Positions 1 to 9,081 of a stretch of DNA of 64,000 bases are shown here, one piece after another. Position numbers and translations under genes: made by a program. The first letter of the stretch is position 1. Each line of letters starts with the position of its first letter. The DNA comes from Thalassomonas viridans (GTDB lineage: Bacteria > Pseudomonadota > Gammaproteobacteria > Enterobacterales > Alteromonadaceae), in NCBI RefSeq assembly GCF_000948985.2, contig NZ_CP059733.1:2666001-2730000 (forward strand), in the 5' to 3' direction. The notes under the pieces were generated by a model, which made no database searches, was not told the origin of the DNA, and saw nothing but the letters and a program-made list of their open reading frames with translations.

Positions 1-1150
1 CCCGGTTTGTTCTTTTTTGCAATATCTGTGCGCCGAGCAGCGCCCGCTCAGTGATTGTGGTGACGACATTGCCCGAGACGGTGTCATAGGGAGGGACAAA
101 AAGTTCGTTCTGGAAAAATGCCGGGTTATTATCAATAAGCGGATTGCTGTCCACCAGGCTTGATGCTGCCACCATGGAAAGGGAGTTCACGATACGGTTT
201 TGCACCTGCTTGCCGATAAAGTAGTTGGCAAAAATTTCTGCCGCTTCCAGCTTTTTTCCTTTGAGGGAATGGACAAAGTTAATGGTGTCCAGCCACACCA
301 TGCTGCCTTCCTTAAAGCGGATCAATTGCCAGTTGCTGCCTTTATTATTCTCCCGCATGATCTCCGGTCCCCAGCTGCTGACGATATGCAGCTTTTCGTG
401 AAACACCGGTCCGCTATGCCATAAGTGACCGGCATTGGCATAAAGCCGGGTGAGTTTGCCCATCAATTCACTGTTGTCCGCTTTAAGGCCGATCAGCTCA
501 GCGTGTCTGTGCTCCCGGACCAGTTTGTTGATATAAAAGGGAGATTTTCCCATCGACATCAGGGTAATGCCTATGTTGTACCATTCCTGGCTGAGGTTAT
601 AGGACACTTTGTCCCGCCATTTAGGCTGCCATAAGTCGTTCAGGGATATGGGAATGTTCTGTGCTTCTACCCGGTTGCGGTCGACATAAAAGCCATAGGC
701 GCCGCCGCCCCAGGGAATGTAGAATTTTTTATCCCCGACCATGCCCATGGGAATATCCGTCAGGCTCGGCTCAAGTGCTTTATAGTTGCTGAGCCTGGGG
801 GATTGGGTATCGATAGGTTGGAGCAAATGCAGCATGCGCTGGTGCTTCATTTTAATGAAAAACAGAGTCAGGAAAGCGACATCGGCTTTGCCGGCGCGGA
901 TCAGGTTAAACATTTGATCGGCATCATCGGCAAAAGGGGTGATCACTTTGGCTTCAATGTCATAGTTCTGCGCTGACAGCAGCCGGTTAACCCGGATTAA
1001 GTCCTGCTCGGTAACGTACCCGTCCCAGGTAAAAATACGTAAGGTTTCTTTTGCCTGAAGCTGGGGGACGATACAAGTGAAAGCAGATGCGAGTATAAAG
1101 ACCAGGTGTGCCGGTTTATTTAAGATGATAAGCAGCCATTTACGCCACAT
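1..1150 (-). CDS. Extracellular solute-binding protein, polyamine-binding (PotD/PotF) type, 3' end cut by window edge
   Basis: Reading the minus strand from the ATG at 1150 gives an uninterrupted frame of 383 codons that leaves the window at position 1. The N-terminus has a basic start and a hydrophobic stretch (residues about 5-32), consistent with a signal peptide or anchor. The mature part opens with LRIFTWDGYVTEQDL, the usual first strand of spermidine/putrescine-type periplasmic binding proteins. Later segments (FYIPWGGGAYGFYVDRN, SLNDLWQPKWRDKVSY, MVWLDTINF) fit the same two-lobed fold. It probably captures a polyamine or similar small molecule in the periplasm. No transporter genes are visible because the gene is truncated, and a C-terminal signalling domain beyond the edge is possible. 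The family is clear; the substrate is not. Confidence 0.8.
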   Translation of the reverse strand, partial: MWRKWLLIILNKPAHLVFILASAFTCIVPQLQAKETLRIFTWDGYVTEQDLIRVNRLLSAQNYDIEAKVITPFADDADQMFNLIRAGKADVAFLTLFFIKMKHQRMLHLLQPIDTQSPRLSNYKALEPSLTDIPMGMVGDKKFYIPWGGGAYGFYVDRNRVEAQNIPISLNDLWQPKWRDKVSYNLSQEWYNIGITLMSMGKSPFYINKLVREHRHAELIGLKADNSELMGKLTRLYANAGHLWHSGPVFHEKLHIVSSWGPEIMRENNKGSNWQLIRFKEGSMVWLDTINFVHSLKGKKLEAAEIFANYFIGKQVQNRIVNSLSMVAASSLVDSNPLIDNNPAFFQNELFVPPYDTVSGNVVTTITERALLGAQILQKRTNR

Positions 1151-1388
1151 GGCTTTAGAAACCTTAATCTTACTTCGGTGTTCCTAGTATAGGAGGGATC
1201 TTTAGTACCGGCGAACATTAACCGGGTGAGCGTCTGTTTGTCTGCTTGTTGTCGGCACGAATGAGCTTTTGTTATTACAGGGGCAAATCCTTGATAAGCG
1301 GGGGATAAAATCAAAACTGGCTTTGCTATTGGCGGCTTTTCCCGTTAGCATGCTGGTTTGGTGTTTTTTTGAGTGTTAGGAGTTGTCT

Positions 1389-2840
1389 GTGATTGAAGCT
1401 TGGCTGGGGACGATAAACGGTTACTTGTGGGGCAGCATATTAATTTATTTGCTTACCGCCTGTGGCCTGTGGTTTACCTGGCGGCTCAAGGGCATTCAGT
1501 TTCGACATTTTTTCCATATGTTCACCCTGCTGGGAGCGAGTAGGAAAGGGCGAAATCCTGATGACAAGATGAACGGACAAGGAGCTGATAACCTTCCTTC
1601 CCCCCAGGGGATTTCTTCTTTTCAGGCGCTGTGTACCACACTGGCGGCGCGGGTCGGTACAGGTAATTTAATGGGGGTAGCCGTGGCTATCTCCTTAGGC
1701 GGTGCAGGTGCCGTTTTCTGGATGTGGCTGATAGCGCTTTTGGGCATGGCTACCGCCTTTGCCGAAAGTTCGCTGGGGCAGCTTTATAAAGAAAAAGATG
1801 GTAATAACGCCTTTCGCGGCGGTCCGGCTTATTATATGCGTAAAGGGCTGAAAAGCCCGGCGCTGGCGGTGACTTTCTCCCTGTGTTTATTTTTCGGGTA
1901 CGGTTTTGTGTTCAGCTCGGTACAGGCCAATTCTATTACTAATGCTTTTTATGGCTCTTTCGGCGTGCCGCCGATCACCACAGGCATTATTATCACTATC
2001 TGCGCTGCCCTGGTGATCCTGGGGGGGTTGAAAAACATCGCCCGCTTTGCCGAGCTGATCGTGCCTTTTATGGGCATTGCCTATCTTTTGGTGTCGCTTG
2101 CTGTCGTGCTGATTAACTTGCCGGCCATTCCCGGCATTATCACGGATATCTTTACTTCGGCCTTGGGGTTAAAAGAAGCCGGAGGCGGTCTGGTGGGGGC
2201 GGCGATAGTGCAGGGGGTGAAACGCGGGCTTTATTCCAATGAAGCCGGTATGGGCAGCTCCCCCAATGCCGCGGCGGCCGCTATTCCCTATCCGCCCCAT
2301 CCGGTGTCCCAGGGTTATATCCAGATGTTGGCGGTTTTTTTCGATACTTTGGTGATCTGCTCCTGTACCGCTTTTGTTATTTTGCTTGCGCCGGCGCAAG
2401 GGGAAAATATCCAGGGGATTTTACTAACCCAGCAGGCCTTTGCCAGCCAGGTGGGCTCCTGGGGCAGTGACTTTATTACCCTGGCGATTTTGCTGTTTGG
2501 TTTTACTTCTATCGTGGCAAATTTTGCCTATGCCGATAATAACCTGAAATATCTAAAACTGGACCATGCCGCGGGGCACTGGTTCTTAAGGATAGGCTTT
2601 TTGGGCATGCTGGTGTTTGGCTCGGCCGCTTCCCTGCCGCAGGTCATTGCCCTGGCAGATCTGGCCACCGGTTTGATGACGGTAGTGAATGTGGTGGCGC
2701 TGTTTTTATTGTCCAAAGTCGTGCTGGCCATCACCCAGGATTATCACGGGCAATTAAAGCAGAAAAAGGTGCCTTGTTACCGGGCAAGCGAGGAGCAGCA
2801 GCACAGCTTTAATTTAACGAAAAAGATTTGGTCGGATTAG
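1389..2840 (+). CDS. Alanine/glycine:cation symporter family protein (AGCS)
   Basis: Polytopic inner-membrane protein of about 483 residues, the usual length for sodium/alanine symporters of the AGCS family, which import alanine or glycine with Na+ or H+. The family signature is present in the middle (KRGLYSNEAGMGSSPNAAAA), as is the N-terminal segment ALCTTLAARVGTGNLMGVA. About ten or eleven hydrophobic helices can be counted. I chose GTG at 1389 because AGGAG (1378-1382) lies 6 nt upstream; the in-frame TTG at 1383 touches that Shine-Dalgarno and is less likely. It is a single gene on the plus strand. The exact amino acid transported cannot be read from sequence. Confidence 0.9.
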   Translation: MIEAWLGTINGYLWGSILIYLLTACGLWFTWRLKGIQFRHFFHMFTLLGASRKGRNPDDKMNGQGADNLPSPQGISSFQALCTTLAARVGTGNLMGVAVAISLGGAGAVFWMWLIALLGMATAFAESSLGQLYKEKDGNNAFRGGPAYYMRKGLKSPALAVTFSLCLFFGYGFVFSSVQANSITNAFYGSFGVPPITTGIIITICAALVILGGLKNIARFAELIVPFMGIAYLLVSLAVVLINLPAIPGIITDIFTSALGLKEAGGGLVGAAIVQGVKRGLYSNEAGMGSSPNAAAAAIPYPPHPVSQGYIQMLAVFFDTLVICSCTAFVILLAPAQGENIQGILLTQQAFASQVGSWGSDFITLAILLFGFTSIVANFAYADNNLKYLKLDHAAGHWFLRIGFLGMLVFGSAASLPQVIALADLATGLMTVVNVVALFLLSKVVLAITQDYHGQLKQKKVPCYRASEEQQHSFNLTKKIWSD

Positions 2841-2966
2841 CGCCTTAGTTAAGGTAATAGTTAACGTGAGGGTCCAGACAAATGACGAACCAATAAATTA
2901 ATCCTGTAGTCAAAAGATAAAGCTGTTATAATCCGCGCCCCTGTTTTTGGTTATATTGGTGATGTG

Positions 2967-4364
2967 ATGAGTGTTGATGCAATTGGTTTGTCTGCAGATT
3001 TATTAAAGGCGGTAAAAGCCTGCGGTTATAAAAATTTAACACCCGTCCAGCAGCAGGCGATCCCTGTGATCCGCACCGGTGTCGATCTGCTTGCCAGCGC
3101 GCAAACCGGCACCGGAAAAACCGCCGCATTCTCTTTGCCTATTCTGGATGCTTTGGCCAAAAAACAGAAAAACAGTGAAGCTTCAGGCACGCCTACGCTC
3201 AAAGCCCTGATCTTAACGCCGACCCGCGAACTGGCAATGCAGGTGGCGGACAATATCACCACCTACAGTGAATTTTTGCCGCTGACTTCCGGCGTGATTT
3301 ACGGCGGCGTAAATATGCCGGGGCAAACCCAGATGCTGAAAAATGGCGTCGATATCCTGGTGGCGACGCCGGGCCGGTTATTGGAGCACCTTAGCCTGAG
3401 AAATGTTGATCTCAGCCATGTGAAATACCTGGTGATGGATGAAGCAGACCGCATGCTGGACATGGGCTTTTTAAGCGATATCGAAAAGATTCTGACCCAC
3501 ATCAAGCAAAAACACCAAACCCTGATGTTCTCGGCCACTTTTTCCAATAAAGTGAAGACCCTGGCCAATCAGATTTTAACCACTCCCAAGACTCTGGAAA
3601 TTTCCCGGCAAAATTCCACCTCCGGCAAGGTCAAGCAGTCGGTTTACTGGGTGTCGGAGCAAAGAAAACGTGAACTCTTGTCTGAGTTGATCGGGGTGAA
3701 CAACTGGCAGCAGGTGCTGGTGTTTGCCGGTACCCGGGAAAGCGCCAATGTGCTGGCGAAAGAGCTTAAGCTTGACGGCATTAAAACTGTGGTGTGTCAC
3801 GGTGAAAAATCCCAGGGCTCACGAAACCAGGCACTGGAGAAATTTATCAACGGCAGTGTCCGGGTGCTGGTGGCTACCGATGTTGCCGCCCGTGGCCTTG
3901 ATATCGCGGATTTGCCTTATGTGGTGAATTTCCACCTGCCGTTTTTGGCGGAAGACTATGTGCACCGCATCGGCCGCACCGGCCGGGCGGGTAAGGTGGG
4001 CACCGCCATTTCCCTGGTAAGCCCGAAAGATGAGAAGTTCCTGGGCAATATCGAAGCCCTGATCGGCCGACGTTTTGAGCGTATTATCGTGCCTGGATAT
4101 GAGCTGGATCGTCCTTTGCCGCTGCAGTACGGCGAGGAAGCCGGCCAGGTGCCGGATAAAAACCGCTACCAGAGAACCCGTGACAAGAACCGGGAAATTG
4201 CCCGTAAAAATGCCGGGGAGAAAGCGCCGGGCGGCAAACGTGGCGGCAAGCCAACGCAGGGCAAAAAAGCCGTCGGCAAGAAAAAAGTTGTCGGTAAGAA
4301 ACTAAGCAAAAAGGCCATTGTCGGTAACCAGCGGGCCGCCGAGAAAAAACGCAGGCAGCCTTAA
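2967..4364 (+). CDS. DEAD-box ATP-dependent RNA helicase, RhlE-like
   Basis: Cytoplasmic ATP-dependent RNA helicase of 465 residues that remodels RNA duplexes, probably in ribosome assembly or mRNA turnover. All motifs are visible in order: Q motif (GYKNLTPVQQQAIPVI), motif I AQTGTGKT (residues 45-52), PTRELA, DEAD, SAT, ARGLDI and HRIGRTGR. A lysine-rich tail of roughly 80 residues (repeated GKK, KKAVGKKK) replaces any folded C-terminal domain, as in RhlE-type helicases, and probably binds RNA. The start is ATG 2967, directly preceded by GTG 2964. The stop is followed at once by the start of the next gene, which implies coupling. The exact orthologue (RhlE or a paralogue) is not settled. Confidence 0.92.
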   Translation: MSVDAIGLSADLLKAVKACGYKNLTPVQQQAIPVIRTGVDLLASAQTGTGKTAAFSLPILDALAKKQKNSEASGTPTLKALILTPTRELAMQVADNITTYSEFLPLTSGVIYGGVNMPGQTQMLKNGVDILVATPGRLLEHLSLRNVDLSHVKYLVMDEADRMLDMGFLSDIEKILTHIKQKHQTLMFSATFSNKVKTLANQILTTPKTLEISRQNSTSGKVKQSVYWVSEQRKRELLSELIGVNNWQQVLVFAGTRESANVLAKELKLDGIKTVVCHGEKSQGSRNQALEKFINGSVRVLVATDVAARGLDIADLPYVVNFHLPFLAEDYVHRIGRTGRAGKVGTAISLVSPKDEKFLGNIEALIGRRFERIIVPGYELDRPLPLQYGEEAGQVPDKNRYQRTRDKNREIARKNAGEKAPGGKRGGKPTQGKKAVGKKKVVGKKLSKKAIVGNQRAAEKKRRQP

Positions 4365-5030
4365 TTGGATCATGGCCAGAACCAGATAGAAATCCCTTTT
4401 GACTGCAGGCACCTTTGCTGGTTTTGCGGGGAGCCTGCCGGTCATGCCTTTACCTTTCCAAATAGCCGGCAGTCCCTGGTCACTTGCGTGCATCAGCCGG
4501 TAACTTTGCCGGCTTGCGATGAATGTCGCAAGCTGGCGGCCAAAGCGAACAAAACTAGCATCTGGGCGGTGGCTGAGGCGGTGAAGTCAGAGCTTATCCG
4601 CCGCTATCACAAAGATCTGGCGATAGGGGTTAACTGGACACAGGAAAGCCTGGCACAAAGCGGGTTCGAAGGGGGAAATTTTGCCGGTTTCCAAAAAAGC
4701 GCCTGGTTTATGTATCAGGTGGCCCGGGGGCGGGTTAATTTCCAGGGCTGGCCGCTGGTGGTTAACGGTGTTGAACTTGTTGATGAACCAGAGCAGGAAG
4801 CCTTTACCTTTGACGGCATTACCTATCCGTCGCTGACGGATGCCATCAATCATTATTGCCAGATTTTTCATCTGGATAAGCAGTATTTTATTTCGGTGTT
4901 GCAGGTTTACACCCGGAAGAGGTTTGCCGAAGCGGTAAGGTTTTGCCGCCTGACCTTAGCCGATACACCCAAAGAGCGGGCGGTAATGCTCAAGTCGTTG
5001 AAAGCTGCTGTTGAGGCCGAAGTTGAATAA
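4365..5030 (+). CDS. Conserved hypothetical protein with N-terminal CxxC pairs
   Basis: Protein of 221 residues of unknown function. It begins with a TTG at 4365, immediately after the helicase stop codon at 4362-4364, so it is probably translated from the same mRNA. An in-frame ATG near the start is lacking and a weak AGG lies upstream. The N-terminal 55 residues carry two cysteine pairs (CWFC and CDEC), which could bind zinc. The rest is soluble and aromatic-rich (FQKSAWFMYQVARGRV) with no membrane segment. Its location suggests an RNA-related role, but this rests only on context. Confidence 0.75.
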   Translation: MDHGQNQIEIPFDCRHLCWFCGEPAGHAFTFPNSRQSLVTCVHQPVTLPACDECRKLAAKANKTSIWAVAEAVKSELIRRYHKDLAIGVNWTQESLAQSGFEGGNFAGFQKSAWFMYQVARGRVNFQGWPLVVNGVELVDEPEQEAFTFDGITYPSLTDAINHYCQIFHLDKQYFISVLQVYTRKRFAEAVRFCRLTLADTPKERAVMLKSLKAAVEAEVE

Positions 5031-5075
5031 CAGCATATGCTTTTTAAGTCTTGAAGCCCGCGGGCGTTGTTTTCT

Positions 5076-5972
5076 TTATGCTTCTACCAGGCTCAGATGG
5101 GGCGGCATGCCCATTTTTTCATTGTACAGGGCCTGATCTGCCCGTTCAAACAAGCTTTGTTCGTCGTCGGCGCGGTTCATCAAAGCGACGCCTAAAGAAC
5201 AACTGACTTTATATTTTGCCAGCAGGGCATCATTGGCGGTGGCCTGGTTGATCCTGTGCTTGATCACGGTTAAAGACTCTTCGGTGGCGTTTTCCACTAA
5301 CACGGCAAATTCATCGCCGCCGAAACGGAATAAACTGTCGGAGTCGCGGACACTGGCGCGCAGTGCATCGGCAAAATGTACCAGCACCTGGTCGCCTACA
5401 CCATGGCCATGGGTATCGTTAACGGCTTTAAATTTGTTGAGATCACATACCACCAGGCCGACATGAGAATGATGGCGGTTGGCCTGATGCATAGCCCGCC
5501 TTAACTGCTCGTCAAAATATCTGCGGTTGCCCAGGCCGGTTAAACCGTCCTGCATCGCCAGCTGCATTGCCCTGTGGTATTCGATGGCATTACGCATAGG
5601 GTAAAGCAGGTATTGGTGCAGCTGATTTAATATTTTACTGCAGCTGTGGCTAATGGGAGTATTGACGGCATAAGTCAGCATACCGATAAACTCATTATTG
5701 AGTTTTAATTCGAACTGACGTTCATTACTGGCACTGCGACTACCACGTATCGCTTTTCTTATGCTACCATGTTTAAAATAAAGACCTGAAAAATCGACAT
5801 ATTTCGCGGCCTCTATCGCAAATATATTGAGCAGCTTTTCCAGGTCCAGAGTGACCTGCAGCTGTTCTAACAACGCAGAGCCCCGTTTATTGTTTTCAAA
5901 CGAGGAAGAATCAAATACTTTAAAAGCATTAAATGGTGAATAACGATTTTCGAGGATATTTATAGTTTGCAT
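5076..5972 (-). CDS. Diguanylate cyclase (GGDEF domain) with GAF-like N-terminus
   Basis: Soluble protein of 298 residues that should make cyclic di-GMP from two GTP. The GGDEF active-site motif is intact (residues 218-222, RFGGDEFAVL). A primary inhibitory site RDSD (209-212) sits five residues before it, so product feedback is expected. The metal-binding aspartate of CDLNKFK (about 177) is present. The first 130 residues resemble a divergent GAF-type sensor domain (LEKLLNIFAIEAAKYVDFSGLYF region) with no recognisable ligand motif. The start ATG at 5972 has AAGGGG about 6 nt upstream. It is monocistronic and convergent with the CxxC gene. Confidence 0.9.
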   Translation of the reverse strand: MQTINILENRYSPFNAFKVFDSSSFENNKRGSALLEQLQVTLDLEKLLNIFAIEAAKYVDFSGLYFKHGSIRKAIRGSRSASNERQFELKLNNEFIGMLTYAVNTPISHSCSKILNQLHQYLLYPMRNAIEYHRAMQLAMQDGLTGLGNRRYFDEQLRRAMHQANRHHSHVGLVVCDLNKFKAVNDTHGHGVGDQVLVHFADALRASVRDSDSLFRFGGDEFAVLVENATEESLTVIKHRINQATANDALLAKYKVSCSLGVALMNRADDEQSLFERADQALYNEKMGMPPHLSLVEA

Positions 5973-6178
5973 TGCGACCCCTTACAACTTCGGCTTACGG
6001 TTTTAATAAAGCAATTACTGTGCCCGCTTGTTTTTTATTTTCTTTGTTTTGTAAGGTGCTGATTTTTATTAGGTTCAAATGAAATTTGACTCAGTTATTA
6101 TAGGTGTCAGCTTTTTGGCGGCAAGTAATTGCCGCCTGGGCAACAAGGTTTTAATGATAAGGAGCCAGTTCGACCGGT

Positions 6179-8137
6179 ATGTTTGATATTCTCGCCATCT
6201 TAACCAGTGCTGTATTTATTGTTTGGATTTTCAGGCACCTGAAATTGCCGGCAATTCTGGCATATCTGGTGGCGGGTATGCTGGTGGGGGAACATGGCCT
6301 GGCCTGGACTCAGGCCCAGGTGGATTACGAACATTTCGCCGAACTGGGCATAGTTTTTCTATTGTTTACCTTAGGGCTGGAGTTCTCCCTGCCCAAGCTG
6401 GTGGCCATGCGTCACCTGGTGCTGGCGGTGGGCAGCTTACAGGTGGGCATATCCCTGGTGCTCTTTATGGCGCTGGCGCTGTTGTTTGGCCAGAGCCTGG
6501 GCAGTGCTTTTGTTATTGGCGGCATCCTGGCGCTGTCTTCCACCGCCATTGTTGTCCGTCAGCTTAGCGAAAGCGGCGCCACTAAAAGAAAATCCGGCCA
6601 GCTGGCGGTGGCTGTCTTGCTGTTTCAGGATGTCGCCGTAGTGCCTTTACTGATCATTACCCCTATGCTGACCCAGGGAGGCGAGGCATCTATGATGTTT
6701 GCCCTGGCGCTGGCGCTGGTCAAAGGGGTCTTTGTGGTCGGCCTGTTATGGTTTATCGGCAAATGGCTCCTGCCCAGGATATTTAATCTGGTGGCCCAGG
6801 TCAGAACCGATGAGCTTTTTGTGTTGACGACTTTGCTGGTGACTTTGCTGGCGTCGGCCCTGACTCAGTGGTTTGGTTTGTCTATGGCCTTAGGGGCTTT
6901 CCTGGCGGGGATGATGCTGGGAGAAAGCCAGTATAAACACCAGTTGGAGGCGGATATCCGCCCTTACCGGGATATTCTGCTGGGGCTGTTTTTTGTCACT
7001 GTCGGCATGAAACTCGATATCAAAGTGCTGATGTCTGAGCCGGTATTGATTGTCAGCCTGATGATCTCCTTTATGGTGATCAAGGTGCTGGTGGTGCGCT
7101 TTTTGGCGGTGCGGGCAGGGGAGTCGGTAAAAGACGCCTGGGCCGGGGCTATTATGCTGTGCCAGATGGGAGAATTTGGTTTTGTGCTGATCGCCATGGC
7201 CAGTCAGATGTCGCTGTTGTCGGTGGAGATAGCTTCGGCTTTGCTGGGCTCGGGAGTGATTTCCATGGCGATGACGCCTTATTTGATCAACAACGCCAGG
7301 AGCTGGTCTGTGTGGTTAAGCCACGACCGGAAAATAGATACCCACGAGCTTGAACACCTGCCGCCGGAAAAAGAGTTTAGCGACCATGTGATCATCTGCG
7401 GCTTTGGCCGTATCGGGCAAACCGTCAGCCGCTTTTTAAAGCAGGAAAGAATCGATTTTGTTGCCATAGATATCGACCCGTTGCGGGTCAGTACGTCCCG
7501 TGAAGCCGGTGAAAAGGTATTGTTCGGTTCTTCCCGGCAATCAGAATTGTTGCATGCCGCTGGCCTCGACAGGGCCAAACTGGTGGTGATAGCTTTTGGT
7601 GAAGACAGGCAGTCGATTGAAGTGATCCAAAAGGTGCGCTCGCTCTCGCCTGAGGTGCCTATTCTGGTAAGAACCCGAAATGACGACCAATTGGATCAGA
7701 TGCAGCAGGCGGGGGCCAACGAAGTAGTGCCGGAAAGCCTGGAAGGCAGCCTGATGCTGGTGTCCCAGGTATTGTCCCTGTCCGGGGTGCCTTTCTCGCG
7801 CATTATCCGCCGGGTGCAAAGGGAGCGGAAAAACCACTACAACCATCTGCACGGTTTTTTCCAGGGGGAGCATACAGATATGAGCTCGGGGGCCAAGGGC
7901 AGGATAGAGTTTGCCCATGCGATTCTGCTCACCGATGATGCCTATGCCATAGGGCATACCTTGTTGTCGCTGAATCTGCCCAGCCGCCGGGTGCATATTA
8001 TTGCCCTGCGTCGGGGAGACAGAGAGATTGAACAGCCGGATGAAAAAACCGTGCTGATGGCGCAGGATACCCTGGTTTTACGGGGTAAACCGCGCCGGAT
8101 AGAGCGCACCGAACGTTATCTGCAAAAAGGCGAGTAG
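6179..8137 (+). CDS. CPA2-family monovalent cation:proton antiporter with RCK domain (KefB/KefC-like)
   Basis: Inner-membrane antiporter of 652 residues. The first 385 residues form about twelve membrane helices of the Na+/H+ exchanger fold, including the FLLFTLGLEFSLPKL and LFQDVAVVPLL segments typical of the Kef/CPA2 group. A cytosolic RCK (TrkA-N) domain follows with the nucleotide-binding motif HVIICGFGRIGQTVSRFL, then a TrkA-C domain at the end that ends in KPRRIERTERYL. It probably exchanges K+ or Na+ for H+ under nucleotide or thiol control. The start ATG 6179 has an AGGAG about 14 nt upstream, rather far, but no better in-frame start exists. No ancillary KefF/KefG oxidoreductase gene is nearby. 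Confidence 0.9.
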   Translation: MFDILAILTSAVFIVWIFRHLKLPAILAYLVAGMLVGEHGLAWTQAQVDYEHFAELGIVFLLFTLGLEFSLPKLVAMRHLVLAVGSLQVGISLVLFMALALLFGQSLGSAFVIGGILALSSTAIVVRQLSESGATKRKSGQLAVAVLLFQDVAVVPLLIITPMLTQGGEASMMFALALALVKGVFVVGLLWFIGKWLLPRIFNLVAQVRTDELFVLTTLLVTLLASALTQWFGLSMALGAFLAGMMLGESQYKHQLEADIRPYRDILLGLFFVTVGMKLDIKVLMSEPVLIVSLMISFMVIKVLVVRFLAVRAGESVKDAWAGAIMLCQMGEFGFVLIAMASQMSLLSVEIASALLGSGVISMAMTPYLINNARSWSVWLSHDRKIDTHELEHLPPEKEFSDHVIICGFGRIGQTVSRFLKQERIDFVAIDIDPLRVSTSREAGEKVLFGSSRQSELLHAAGLDRAKLVVIAFGEDRQSIEVIQKVRSLSPEVPILVRTRNDDQLDQMQQAGANEVVPESLEGSLMLVSQVLSLSGVPFSRIIRRVQRERKNHYNHLHGFFQGEHTDMSSGAKGRIEFAHAILLTDDAYAIGHTLLSLNLPSRRVHIIALRRGDREIEQPDEKTVLMAQDTLVLRGKPRRIERTERYLQKGE

Positions 8138-8226
8138 CTTGCACTGGGCGGGCTTGTTGGCTGAGTCATTTTCCCGGCGCTTACGGCGTAAAGTAAATTC
8201 GTTCCTTGTTATCACCCTTCATAACA

Positions 8227-8276
8227 ATAACTTACGACTTAAGTTTTTCGTTTAAGCCATGCCAGGCGTAAGTTAT
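8227..8276. repeat. 10-bp inverted repeat in the 8138-8474 intergenic region
   Basis: The 337-bp stretch between the antiporter and the next small gene holds no convincing ORF. Its main structure is a perfect inverted repeat: ATAACTTACG at 8227-8236 and CGTAAGTTAT at 8267-8276, separated by 30 nt that contain CTTAAG. It could be a hairpin in the leader of the gene at 8475 or an operator. There is no T-tract for a terminator. Confidence 0.45.
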
Positions 8277-8474
8277 GCATCGTTTTTATCAGTTATTCAG
8301 GGCATTCATCCGGTGTGGACTAGGAAGCCATCCCTTGTTTGCCACGAATCTTTCCCGGATAACCCCGAGTAAGAATAAGTTTCACCTGATAGCTTATGAC
8401 TTTTTCTTTGCGGCCGATACAGAGGGTAGCAGAGAGTGTCATTTATCAGTGAGCTGCCAAAGGAGAGCTGCGCT

Positions 8475-8693
8475 ATGATCATGCAAATCTTTGTCTTAAT
8501 TGTTGCGATATTAATCACTTATTATTTGACCCGTTATCAGGTGATTAAAGAGGCTAACCGCAGGTTATTGCTGCGGGGGGAGCACAGGCGAAAATCCATA
8601 GAGCTGCACAGGATGGAAATCAAGTTTTTTATCGCCAAGCTGGTGATCGCCCTGTTAATCATGTGCCTGATATTACGACTGTCCCAGGGATAA
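8475..8693 (+). CDS. Small membrane protein, unknown function
   Basis: A 72-residue protein with a hydrophobic helix at each end (residues about 3-17 and 51-70) and a strongly basic middle (VIKEANRRLLLRGEHRRKS). It is likely an inner-membrane hairpin with the basic loop in the cytoplasm. The start ATG 8475 is set by AAAGGAG at 8459-8465; a longer frame from GTG 8436 has no such site. No family was recognised. Downstream is the family A mobile element. Confidence 0.6.
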   Translation: MIMQIFVLIVAILITYYLTRYQVIKEANRRLLLRGEHRRKSIELHRMEIKFFIAKLVIALLIMCLILRLSQG

Positions 8694-8813
8694 CCGGGCG
8701 TTCGTTGTTTCAATTGGTAATGTTCTGATATTTAGCTGGTTTTATTTGTCCATGGCCTGATTACGAAAACTGCTGGACTTTGGCCTGCCTGACTTTTATG
8801 CTGGACGCTTCTT

Positions 8814-9064
8814 ATACCAAACGTAATGATGAAGTGACCAAAATTCAATGAGGATAAAAATTAAAGTTCACAGCTTTATAGTTCCCGACTAAAGCTAAGC
8901 ACCTGCATGCAGGCGAGGCGCGTGATTGATCCCAACATGGATGTTGGCTATTACAACGCAGGAGTAGTTTGCCGAGCAATAGCCAGCTATTGGGATTGAG
9001 CGCAACGCAGAAATTGAACTTTTTAGACCATTGAAAATGGTTAATTCATTATTTCGTTTGGTAT
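8814..9064 (+). mobile_element. Family A hairpin-rich mobile element (MITE-like), copy 1
   Basis: This 251-bp non-coding block is repeated in inverted orientation at 62890-63146. Both ends carry the same inverted repeat: ATACCAAACG at the left and CGTTTGGTAT at the right, with further similarity inward (AAT.ATGAA). Internal perfect or near-perfect hairpins are visible: CCTGCATGCAGG, CCAACATGGATGTTGG and CAATAGCCAGCTATTG. It fills most of the 388-bp gap 8694-9081. Its right end lies 4 bp before the Shine-Dalgarno of the gamma-glutamyltransferase gene, so it forms that gene's leader. No transposase is encoded; mobility in trans is inferred. Confidence 0.75.
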
Positions 9065-9081
9065 TAACCAGGAGCAACTTA

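Noticed and set aside
1120..1314. 64-codon minus-strand frame across the start of the solute-binding gene
   Set aside because: It overlaps the real start at 1150 in another frame and has no recognisable features.
5056..5065. GCCCGCGGGC hairpin between convergent genes as a terminator
   Set aside because: The stem has no proper loop and the following T-run is weak (GTTGTTTTC).
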